Source of the DNA: Bacillota bacterium
GTDB lineage: Bacteria > Bacillota > Bacilli > Alicyclobacillales > SLC66
Assembly (NCBI GenBank): GCA_021820975.1
Contig: JAKADA010000011.1
Location: 1 to 32,793, forward strand
Direction of reading: 5' to 3'
DNA: 32,793 nucleotides
Shown: positions 15,981 through 23,539 of the stretch, piece by piece
Layout of the letters: every line of letters starts with the position of its first letter
Numbering within the stretch: position 1 is the stretch's first letter
Notes under the pieces: model-generated
The model's input: only the letters and a program-made list of their open reading frames with translations
Told to the model about the DNA's origin: nothing
Database searches by the model: none
Made by a program: the position numbers and the translations under genes

Positions 15981-18900
15981 CTATGACTTTTCTTCCGACC
16001 GATTGGTCGCTTCAACGATTCTTGTCGAATTAGGTCCCGTAATCATTTCAACTTGCGCTAATAAATCGTCAGAAACAACAATATTCACGCGATCGAGTAG
16101 ACGCCTTGCGCCTGTTGCATAGATAAGAACGACTTCGTCCGCTCCTTGATATTGCAAAAGTTTCCTACGAAGACTGAATAAGGCATTTCGATCATGTTCT
16201 AATTTTTCATCAATTTTAATATAAAGCCGCCTTCTTTGTGTGAATTCGCTATTTTTTGACATGTCTTTTACTTTTATAGCTATGAAATGGCGATCACCGT
16301 TGAGGTCTTTACGAACATCAAGTCGTACAATTTGATGAAGTTGTGGAATCTCCTTCACTAAGCGAAAAACACTTGGAAATAACACAATTTCCATCTTACC
16401 AGAGCCATCTTCAACCGTTAGAAAAGCCATCATCTCTCCCTTTTTTGTTCGAACTGTACGCCATTGCGATACCTTAGCTACGATGTCCACGATAGGGTTT
16501 TGCGAATGTTGGTCCTGATTCCATTTTGTAAGTACTTCTGATATCGTCATCACACAAAGTGCCTTTTGTACGCTTCTCACCTCTGCAAACGGATCGCGAG
16601 AAAGCTCCATACCAAGCAGATCGTGTTCCCAGCGTGCCATTTCTTGCTCATCATCAGGTAAAGCAAATGTTGTTGCCATTTCCTCATCTTGTTGCAACGT
16701 ATCCGTTGCTGATAACAAGGAAAGTTGTGAGCCTTCTTTTGGTGTCTGTACAAGAGTATCAAGAAGCGTAAGCATTCCCTTTCGCGATGTTGCAAGAGCG
16801 TCTAAAGCACCTGCTTGAATGAGCGATTCGAGCACTCGTTTCGTTATCGATCGAGCATCCATACGATGGTACAAATCCGCTAAAGAACGATAGGGACCGT
16901 TTTTTTCACGATCTTTCAACATCGCCTCAACAGCATTGACTCCGACATTTTTAATAGCAGATAGCCCAAATCGAAGGGCAATATGGCCATTGTCTAAACG
17001 TTGCGCTGTACAATCACTAAAACTTTGATTGATATCTGGCAACAAAACAGGAATGCCGGCTTGTCTACAGGATGAAACGTAATGCGCTACTTTGTCTGGT
17101 CGTGAAAAACTATCGCTAATCAATGCAGCCATAAACTCCGGACGAAAATGAGCTTTGAGATACGCAGTACGCAAGGCTAATACCGCATAAGCGGCAGCAT
17201 GTGAACGATTAAAGCCGTAATCAGCAAAACGCACGATCAGGTCATAGACTTGGTTGGCAACCGCTTCTAAAAAGCCATTTTGCAGGCACCCCGCAACAAA
17301 CATGGCACGAGCTTCATCAAGCACTTCACGTTTCTTTTTACCTACTGCACGTCGCAAAACATCCGCTTGACCAAGTGAAAAACCTGCCATGGTATGAGCG
17401 ATTTGCATAATCTGTTCCTGATACACAATAATGCCGTATGTCGATTTCAAGATAGGTTCCAGTTGCATCACATCATAGCGAACAGGAATCTCACCACGGC
17501 GCGCTTTGATAAATGTGCTGATTTGTTCCATCGGCCCTGGGCGATACAAAGAAATGACGGCAATAAGATCCTCAAGTTCTGTCGGCTTGACATCGCGTAA
17601 AACCTGTTTGACGCCATGTGATTCTAATTGAAAACAACCGTCCGTATCGCCATCAGAAAGCAGATTACTTGTTAGTTCATCCATCTCGATAGTATCGTAG
17701 TTAATCCGGATACCGCGCGTTTGTTCCACATAGCGGCGTGCACGATCACAGATGGTTAATGTACGCAATCCCAAAAAATCCATTTTTAACAAGCCAAGCG
17801 CTTCGATATCTTCCATGCTGTATTGCGTGACAAATATACCTTCTACACCTTGTGCCACGGGTGCCAAGGAGTGCAAAGGCGCACGAGAAATAACCACGCC
17901 CGCAGCATGGGTAGAAGTATGCCGCGGAAGCCCTTCGATCCCTTGCGATAGTGTTACGACGCGCCTTGCATGAGGAGATGCCTGCACAAGTTTTTGCAGT
18001 TTGTCATCATCGTCTAACGCCTCAACAATCGTGTTAGTTTCTGCAGTCGACAATTCAAGTACACGTGCTACATCACGGATTGCCGCCCGCGCAGCGAGCG
18101 TTCCCAGCGTGCCAATCTGTGCAACATGCTGTTCCCCATAGCGCATCGTGACGTAACGAATCACCTCATACCGTCTTTCCGTTTCAAAATCAACATCGAT
18201 ATCAGGCCAATTCACCCGCTCCGGATTTAAAAACCGCTCAAACAACAAGCCATAGCGTACAGGATCCACATCAGTGATAAATAGTGTGTAGGCGACTAAA
18301 CTACCTGCAGCAGATCCACGCCCTGGTCCCACCGAAATCCCATTTTCGCGGGAAAAGCGGATAAAATCCCAAACAATTAAAAAGTATCCTGCAAATCCAA
18401 GACGCTCAATCACGTCGAGTTCATGCTGCAACCTATTTTCATAGACTGACTTTTGCGCGATACTTCGTTCGCGAAGTCCCTTATAGGCTAAATCACGCAG
18501 CATTCGGCACTCCGTTTGCCCCTTTGGCAAAGGGAATACAGGGAGACTCAATGCATGCAGAGGAATTTCAAGTTGCGTTTTCTCGGCAATTTCCAAAGTA
18601 GCTTGTAGCGCCTCAGGGTATAAGGCAAACATAGATTGCATCATAGCCTTATCACGAAATTCACTGATCAACCCTTGACGTTCCTGTGCTTCTTGCAGCA
18701 TCGTCGTACCGTGTTTTATCGCTTGCAATACATCAAGCAGGCGCACATCATCAGCCTGCAGATGACGCACAGGTGAAGTGGCTACCGTCGTCACTTGTGC
18801 CTGAGAAGCAATACGTGAATGTGCCTCAATGACAGCTTCATCCTCAGGTTGACCACGATGTTGCAATTCGACATAGACATCGTCTTTTCCAAACCATTCT

Positions 18901-19367
18901 TGTAACTGCTTTACAGCTCGGACCGCCTGTGAACTATCCTGTAAATAGGCGGCATGCACAGGTCCAAATGATCCGCCCGTAAGACACAGCAACCCTTGGT
19001 GGTGTTGCGCCACTTCTTTCCAAGTATTTACTACTTGCCCGTCATTTCCTTGCTTTGTCGAAGCTAGGGAAGCTAAAGTACACAAAGACTGATATCCTAT
19101 AAAGTCCTTTGCGATCAGCAACAACTCAACCGGTTGTTGCCTTGCATGACGTTGGTGGACCACGAAAACAGATTGCCCTAACACATGCTTCAACCCGTGC
19201 TGTTGCAGCGTCTGATAGATCGATATTGTGCCATACATGGCAAAATCAGCCGTTCCTAGCGCATGCATTCCCTGTTGTATCGCGTATTTTGCCAAATCTT
19301 TAATACGAGCCGCACTATACAATAAGCTATATTCTGTGTACGTGCGCAAATGGACAAACTCACTCAA
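15981..19367 (-). CDS. dnaE: DNA polymerase III subunit alpha, DnaE type
   Basis: The 1128-residue replicative polymerase is the DnaE form that in Bacillus extends primers before handing over to PolC. The polymerase core has GPGRGSAAGSLVAYTLFITDVDP and the catalytic Asp pair in WPDIDVDFE; the fingers region includes MDFLGLRTLT. A helix-hairpin-helix and an OB fold (about residues 980-1060) follow. The N-terminal PHP domain is degenerate: HLRTYTEYSLL replaces the metal-binding HxH and TADFAMYG lacks the His, so PHP proofreading is unlikely. The start is TTG 19367, overlapping the kinase stop as TTGA. The next gene begins 72 nt downstream of its stop. Confidence 0.97.
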   Translation of the reverse strand: MSEFVHLRTYTEYSLLYSAARIKDLAKYAIQQGMHALGTADFAMYGTISIYQTLQQHGLKHVLGQSVFVVHQRHARQQPVELLLIAKDFIGYQSLCTLASLASTKQGNDGQVVNTWKEVAQHHQGLLCLTGGSFGPVHAAYLQDSSQAVRAVKQLQEWFGKDDVYVELQHRGQPEDEAVIEAHSRIASQAQVTTVATSPVRHLQADDVRLLDVLQAIKHGTTMLQEAQERQGLISEFRDKAMMQSMFALYPEALQATLEIAEKTQLEIPLHALSLPVFPLPKGQTECRMLRDLAYKGLRERSIAQKSVYENRLQHELDVIERLGFAGYFLIVWDFIRFSRENGISVGPGRGSAAGSLVAYTLFITDVDPVRYGLLFERFLNPERVNWPDIDVDFETERRYEVIRYVTMRYGEQHVAQIGTLGTLAARAAIRDVARVLELSTAETNTIVEALDDDDKLQKLVQASPHARRVVTLSQGIEGLPRHTSTHAAGVVISRAPLHSLAPVAQGVEGIFVTQYSMEDIEALGLLKMDFLGLRTLTICDRARRYVEQTRGIRINYDTIEMDELTSNLLSDGDTDGCFQLESHGVKQVLRDVKPTELEDLIAVISLYRPGPMEQISTFIKARRGEIPVRYDVMQLEPILKSTYGIIVYQEQIMQIAHTMAGFSLGQADVLRRAVGKKKREVLDEARAMFVAGCLQNGFLEAVANQVYDLIVRFADYGFNRSHAAAYAVLALRTAYLKAHFRPEFMAALISDSFSRPDKVAHYVSSCRQAGIPVLLPDINQSFSDCTAQRLDNGHIALRFGLSAIKNVGVNAVEAMLKDREKNGPYRSLADLYHRMDARSITKRVLESLIQAGALDALATSRKGMLTLLDTLVQTPKEGSQLSLLSATDTLQQDEEMATTFALPDDEQEMARWEHDLLGMELSRDPFAEVRSVQKALCVMTISEVLTKWNQDQHSQNPIVDIVAKVSQWRTVRTKKGEMMAFLTVEDGSGKMEIVLFPSVFRLVKEIPQLHQIVRLDVRKDLNGDRHFIAIKVKDMSKNSEFTQRRRLYIKIDEKLEHDRNALFSLRRKLLQYQGADEVVLIYATGARRLLDRVNIVVSDDLLAQVEMITGPNSTRIVEATNRSEEKS

Positions 19368-20755
19368 GATAAGTCACCAACCTGATCGCTTGCAGCCAGC
19401 AACATAATGGTAACCTCTGTACCTTCATTTTCTTTACTACTTACTGTAAGCGTCCCTCGCGATGCCTCAATAATCTCTTTGCAAATTGCCAAGCCAAGCC
19501 CCACGCCGCCTTCTTGCCGACTTCTTGCTTTATCCGCACGATAAAACCGCTCCGTAACATGAGCAAGATCATCTGGCGGTATTCCTTGCCCAGAATCCTT
19601 AATCACAAGGACGACATAATTCTCTTGACGCGCTACTTGAACACGAATGGTACCACCTGATGCCGTATATTTTCTTGCGTTATCAAGTAGTGCACGAAGC
19701 ACCTGTTGCAGGCGAACCTCATTCATTTTGACAAAGGTACTCAAGTCATCAGCCACGCTAAGTTGCCACGAATAATCAGGATAAAGGCGCATCCAACGAC
19801 GTGTTACAGTCGAAGCAACGTTTGTTATCGAAACCAAGTGTTCTTCGGTGTCTTCATTATCCACGGCAGCTAAAGTGAGCAATTGATTGGACATATCCTT
19901 TAAATGTTTCACTTCATCTTCAATCGCTTGCACAGCTTCTAATCGCACTTTGGCATCATCCCATCCCCAGCGACGGAGCAATTGAACGTACCCTTCAAGA
20001 ACGGAAAGTGGTGTGCGCAATTCATGGGATGCATCAGCAATAAATTGCCTTTCACGTCGAAATGCAAGGGAAATTCGATCAAGCATCGCATTAAAGGTGT
20101 GCCCAAGTTCAGTTAATTCGTCTTGCCTTTTCGGCACATCAATGCGGCTACTCAAATCGCCTGGCGTGATGGCCTGAGCCGTCGCGATCATTTCCCGAAT
20201 CGGCTGTAACGAATAACGCGCCAGAAAATAACTAGCAATCAAAGCAAGCAGCAGTCCACCAATGGAGCCTGTAAGCAGAAGATAGAAAACAAATGCGATA
20301 CTATGGTCCAACGACTCGACATTTTCAAGCCATTGCAACGAAACCCACCCGCGATCGAGATGTACCCTTGCTGTTGCTACAAGCAACCGCTGATCGATAT
20401 GCTGATACAAGATAACACCACTACCAAGACTGGTCTGCAGGCTTAATCCTCCATTGACCCAAGGCGTCATAGAAGGACCACTCGTTGACGTCAAAGTAGC
20501 CCCACTGTCTGTCACAAGTCGTATCATCTGGTGAGGGTCTGGCACGATCTGCTTGACGTCCGCCACAGCAGCAGATAGCGTTTTGTGTTCTATGCGGCGG
20601 GCTTCATCATCGAGATTAGCTAAAATAATCTGCTTTTCATTTTGGATGGTCACGTTCATAAATTCGAGGTAAACAAAAGCGTTAAATAGCACAAAAATAA
20701 GTGCAACAACAAGCGTGGATAAGGCAGAAAAACGCCAGGTGATCGTAAGTTTCAT
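19364..20755 (-). CDS. Sensor histidine kinase (two TM, HAMP)
   Basis: The 463-residue kinase has TM1 at about 9-31, an extracytoplasmic sensor of about 120 residues and TM2 at about 153-178. A HAMP linker, the HisKA H-box with phospho-acceptor His244 in DASHELRTPLS, the N-box LLDNARKYTASGG and G-boxes DSGQGIP and GVGLGLAICKEI follow. It is close to the ArlS/CssS group of Gram-positive kinases; the signal is unknown. Its ATG overlaps the response-regulator stop by 4 nt (ATGA) and its own TGA overlaps the dnaE start, so all three are probably co-translated. Confidence 0.92.
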   Translation of the reverse strand: MKLTITWRFSALSTLVVALIFVLFNAFVYLEFMNVTIQNEKQIILANLDDEARRIEHKTLSAAVADVKQIVPDPHQMIRLVTDSGATLTSTSGPSMTPWVNGGLSLQTSLGSGVILYQHIDQRLLVATARVHLDRGWVSLQWLENVESLDHSIAFVFYLLLTGSIGGLLLALIASYFLARYSLQPIREMIATAQAITPGDLSSRIDVPKRQDELTELGHTFNAMLDRISLAFRRERQFIADASHELRTPLSVLEGYVQLLRRWGWDDAKVRLEAVQAIEDEVKHLKDMSNQLLTLAAVDNEDTEEHLVSITNVASTVTRRWMRLYPDYSWQLSVADDLSTFVKMNEVRLQQVLRALLDNARKYTASGGTIRVQVARQENYVVLVIKDSGQGIPPDDLAHVTERFYRADKARSRQEGGVGLGLAICKEIIEASRGTLTVSSKENEGTEVTIMLLAASDQVGDLS

Positions 20756-21432
20756 AGTTTCCTCAGAACATAACCCACACCGCGAATCGTATGAATTAGG
20801 GGTGGCGAAAACGGCTCGTCGACTTTCAACCGTAAGTAGCGAATGTATACGTCAACCACGTTCGTTTCCCCATCAAACTCGTAACCCCATACTTGCGCTA
20901 AAATCGCATCACGAGATAGCACTTTATCAGCATGACGCACCAGATAATGCAAAAGATCAAATTCACGCGTGGTCAATTCTAACGGTTTCAAAGCGCGATA
21001 GGCCCGTCTTTGTTCAGGAATGACAATAAGATCTCCAACGCGCAACTCTTCCCGACTTTTACCCTTGCGAAGTGCCGCGCGCACTCGGGCAAGAAGTTCT
21101 TCCGTTTCAAATGGCTTTGTGATGTAATCATCGGCTCCCGCATCCAATCCAGCCACTTTATCTCCTGTACTGTCTTTGGCTGTCAAAATGATGATCGGGG
21201 TATTCTTCACTTTACGTACCGATTTACAAACCTGTAGCCCATCCATTCCGGGAAGCATCCAATCGAGCAGAATCAAGTCCACATCGCGCTCAAGAGCGAT
21301 GCGTTCTCCAGTTTGACCATCTGTTGCAATGACCACAGATAATCCCTCATGCATCAGCTCAAGTTCAATGATACGAGCTATACGTCGCTCATCTTCCACC
21401 ACAAGAATAAGCGGACTCGCTGTTTGCTCCAT
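20752..21432 (-). CDS. OmpR/PhoB-family response regulator
   Basis: The 226-residue protein has a receiver domain (acidic pair Glu13-Asp14, phospho-acceptor Asp57 in LLDWMLPGMDG, Lys in TAKDS) and a C-terminal winged helix. The latter contains LTTREFDLLHYLVRHADKVLSRDAI and the recognition region NVVDVYIRYLRLKVD. It pairs with the kinase immediately downstream. The RBS is GAGGGAG. Targets are unknown; autoregulation from the promoter upstream of the YtoI-like gene is possible. Confidence 0.93.
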   Translation of the reverse strand: MEQTASPLILVVEDERRIARIIELELMHEGLSVVIATDGQTGERIALERDVDLILLDWMLPGMDGLQVCKSVRKVKNTPIIILTAKDSTGDKVAGLDAGADDYITKPFETEELLARVRAALRKGKSREELRVGDLIVIPEQRRAYRALKPLELTTREFDLLHYLVRHADKVLSRDAILAQVWGYEFDGETNVVDVYIRYLRLKVDEPFSPPLIHTIRGVGYVLRKL

Positions 21433-21446
21433 GGCTTCTCCCTCAC

Positions 21447-22751
21447 TTAACGTTCGAGCAATTGCACCGTTATGAGCGATTTTCCGACAAGCTCTGCACC
21501 CCGATACAGTTCTACATCAACCTTGCCGACCTTTCGACTCGAATCTACGATGCGCGCGCGCGCTTCGACACGTTGCTCGATTTGAATCGGTTTTAAAAAG
21601 TACAATGTCGCATTATCAAGCATCATGTTGGCATCGCGTACTTTTTTCATCGCTTGCATTGCCGCTTCTGTCATAATGGTCATGAAAACGCCCGGGGACA
21701 GCCCACCATACTGTGTAGACATCTGCGGTGTAACCTCACCAGAAAACACTAGTGTGTGATTGTCGAAAGTCTCAGAAAAGCGATTAAGAACGATATCCTC
21801 CATCGTATCCCCGACTTGCGGTTGCTTTTGATTGTACTGTAACGCTTTAATCACGTCTTGACGGCTGATTAATCCGACAAGACGCTTAAATTCGATGACA
21901 GGCAAAAGATCGATACCTTCCCAAACCATCATGTGAGCGGCTGAAGCAATCGACGTTTTTGGTGTCACAGACAAAGGCTTTTTACTCATCACTTTGCCAA
22001 TCATCATATCTGAGCTTTGGCGATTAACATCTGTCGGAGCTACGACACCAATCAAACGCCCTTGATCTTGCAATACGGGAAATCGTAAGTAACCGGTGGT
22101 TTCCACGAGTTGATGATAATCTTGCACAGTTTGATGCTCACTCATCACAACAGGAGGCGATTTTCCCAAGATATCTTCGACTAACAAAATGTCTTTTTTT
22201 ATAAGTCGATCATAAATAGCGCGATTGATCAAAGAAGCTACGGAAAACGTATCATAAGCAGAGGATACTATAGGTAAATCCAAACGATCAGCCAATTCCA
22301 CAGCATCAGCATGCGCGGCAAAACCACCCGTAACAAGTACGGCAGCACCCTCTTGCAATGCCGCCAGCTGTACCATATCGCGGTTACCGACGATAACAAG
22401 TGACCCTGGATCGATGTATTTGACCATCGCATCGACTTCCATAGCACCAATCACAAATTTGTTTAATGTCTTAAACAACCCACCACGACCACCGAGCAAA
22501 GTGCCATCAACAATGTTGACCACTTCCGCAAACGTCAAGCGGTCAATATCACGACGTTGCTTTTTTTCGATGCGTACTGTTCCAATACGATCGAGCGTCG
22601 ATACTAATCCCTGGCCTTCGGCCTCTTTAATCGCCCGATACGCTGTTCCTTCACTTACGACAAGCTGTTTAGCAATTTGACGTACGGAAATCCGTTCACC
22701 AACCGATAAATCTTCGATGTGTTTCAAAATCTGATCGTGCTTTGTTTGCAT
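21447..22751 (-). CDS. ytoI: YtoI-like regulator: HTH, DRTGG, CBS pair and hotdog domains
   Basis: The 434-residue protein combines an N-terminal winged helix (residues 1-65; ISVRQIAKQLVVSEGTAYRAI), a DRTGG domain (about 75-185; VLVTGGFAAHADAVELAD), two CBS motifs (about 195-310; YLRFPVLQDQGRLIGVV and GIDLLPVIEFKRLVGLISRQDV) and a C-terminal 4HBT-like hotdog (about 325-430). This architecture matches B. subtilis YtoI, which lies upstream of dnaE there too. CBS domains usually bind adenine nucleotides and hotdog domains acyl-CoA, so a ligand-responsive DNA-binding role is inferred; no ligand is established from the sequence. It starts 30 nt after the TetR gene and is followed 14 nt later by the response regulator. 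Confidence 0.88.
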   Translation of the reverse strand: MQTKHDQILKHIEDLSVGERISVRQIAKQLVVSEGTAYRAIKEAEGQGLVSTLDRIGTVRIEKKQRRDIDRLTFAEVVNIVDGTLLGGRGGLFKTLNKFVIGAMEVDAMVKYIDPGSLVIVGNRDMVQLAALQEGAAVLVTGGFAAHADAVELADRLDLPIVSSAYDTFSVASLINRAIYDRLIKKDILLVEDILGKSPPVVMSEHQTVQDYHQLVETTGYLRFPVLQDQGRLIGVVAPTDVNRQSSDMMIGKVMSKKPLSVTPKTSIASAAHMMVWEGIDLLPVIEFKRLVGLISRQDVIKALQYNQKQPQVGDTMEDIVLNRFSETFDNHTLVFSGEVTPQMSTQYGGLSPGVFMTIMTEAAMQAMKKVRDANMMLDNATLYFLKPIQIEQRVEARARIVDSSRKVGKVDVELYRGAELVGKSLITVQLLER

Positions 22752-22765
22752 GACAACCCCACTTT

Positions 22766-22800
22766 CTCGTCATGAAAACTATTATACAACAGATGACGAG
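22766..22800 (-). promoter_or_regulatory. Promoter with flanking inverted repeat upstream of the YtoI-like gene
   Basis: The minus strand reads TATAAT at 22786-22781, overlapping the TetR stop codon. The -10 box is flanked by perfect inverted repeats CTCGTCAT (22766-22773) and ATGACGAG (22793-22800). The -35 region is not consensus, which fits a regulated promoter. The repeat is a candidate operator. Confidence 0.55.
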
Positions 22801-23429
22801 ATCCCTGCCCCACTCCAAAAAAAATCCATCATGGTTACCGCTAAATTATCCGCAGTTACCGCTTTTTCTAATTCATTAAAAAGTCGCATATGAAAAGAAT
22901 TTAATAATGTCAGATAGGCTAATGCATAAAAGTGTGCCGAAAGAGGCTTGACCTGTCCTTTTTCGATAGCTTCTGCAAAAGCTCTCATAATTCTATTGGT
23001 CAGTTCCTGTTCAGCATCATGCATTGCTTGCCGCTGTTCTTCATTAAGCGATAAGTCCGCTTCATGCAAAACCATATCAAAGTCAAGACGAGTGCCACCC
23101 GTCATAAGACGGATCTTAGCAATCAACAGCAACCGTTGTTGTAGTGGTTCATCACGATCTAAGATCGCTTGCGTTTTTTGTGCAATGGAATCCATAAGGC
23201 GAATAACAGCCGCAGTAAATAATGCTGCTTTGGTTGCATAGTAATAATAAACAGTTGCTTTTGTTACTTGACATTCCCTAGCAACCGCATCAACAGTGAC
23301 TGACTCAAAACCCTGAGCCATGAATAAATCAGCAGCTACCTGAAGAATCTTTTCAGAAGTCGCTACTTCCTTTGCATGAGCAGGCGGTCGGCCAGGGGAC
23401 TTCTTCCATGTGCTTGACACCCGCTTCAC
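22782..23429 (-). CDS. TetR-family transcriptional regulator
   Basis: The 215-residue protein has the TetR N-terminal domain at about residues 24-70: KILQVAADLFMAQGFESVTV and the helix-turn-helix AVARECQVTKATVYYYYATKAALF. The C-terminal ligand domain is divergent, so the inducer is unknown. It starts with GTG 23429 behind AGGAAAG and is transcribed away from the MMPL exporter gene, so it most likely represses that gene and itself. Confidence 0.92.
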   Translation of the reverse strand: MKRVSSTWKKSPGRPPAHAKEVATSEKILQVAADLFMAQGFESVTVDAVARECQVTKATVYYYYATKAALFTAAVIRLMDSIAQKTQAILDRDEPLQQRLLLIAKIRLMTGGTRLDFDMVLHEADLSLNEEQRQAMHDAEQELTNRIMRAFAEAIEKGQVKPLSAHFYALAYLTLLNSFHMRLFNELEKAVTADNLAVTMMDFFWSGAGISSSVV

Positions 23430-23509
23430 CGTCTTTCCTGTAAGTTCCTTTCAGTGTACCACAAGAAATCCTAAAAAATAATTCTCGCCAAATAATTAAC
23501 CTTCTGGTA

Positions 23510-23523
23510 TATATAATTATATA
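23510..23523. promoter_or_regulatory. 14-bp palindrome between tetR-like and MMPL genes
   Basis: TATATAATTATATA is a perfect palindrome directly before the AGGAGGG site of the exporter gene and overlapping TATAAT; a TGGTATATA extended -10 candidate starts at 23505. Location and symmetry fit a TetR operator. AT-rich sequence makes chance symmetry more likely than usual. Confidence 0.45.
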
Positions 23524-23539
23524 AGGAGGGTGGGTTACC

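Noticed and set aside
19364..21432. Naming the two-component pair phoPR
   Set aside because: phoPR of Bacillus lies near polA and PhoR has an additional PAS region, which is not evident here.
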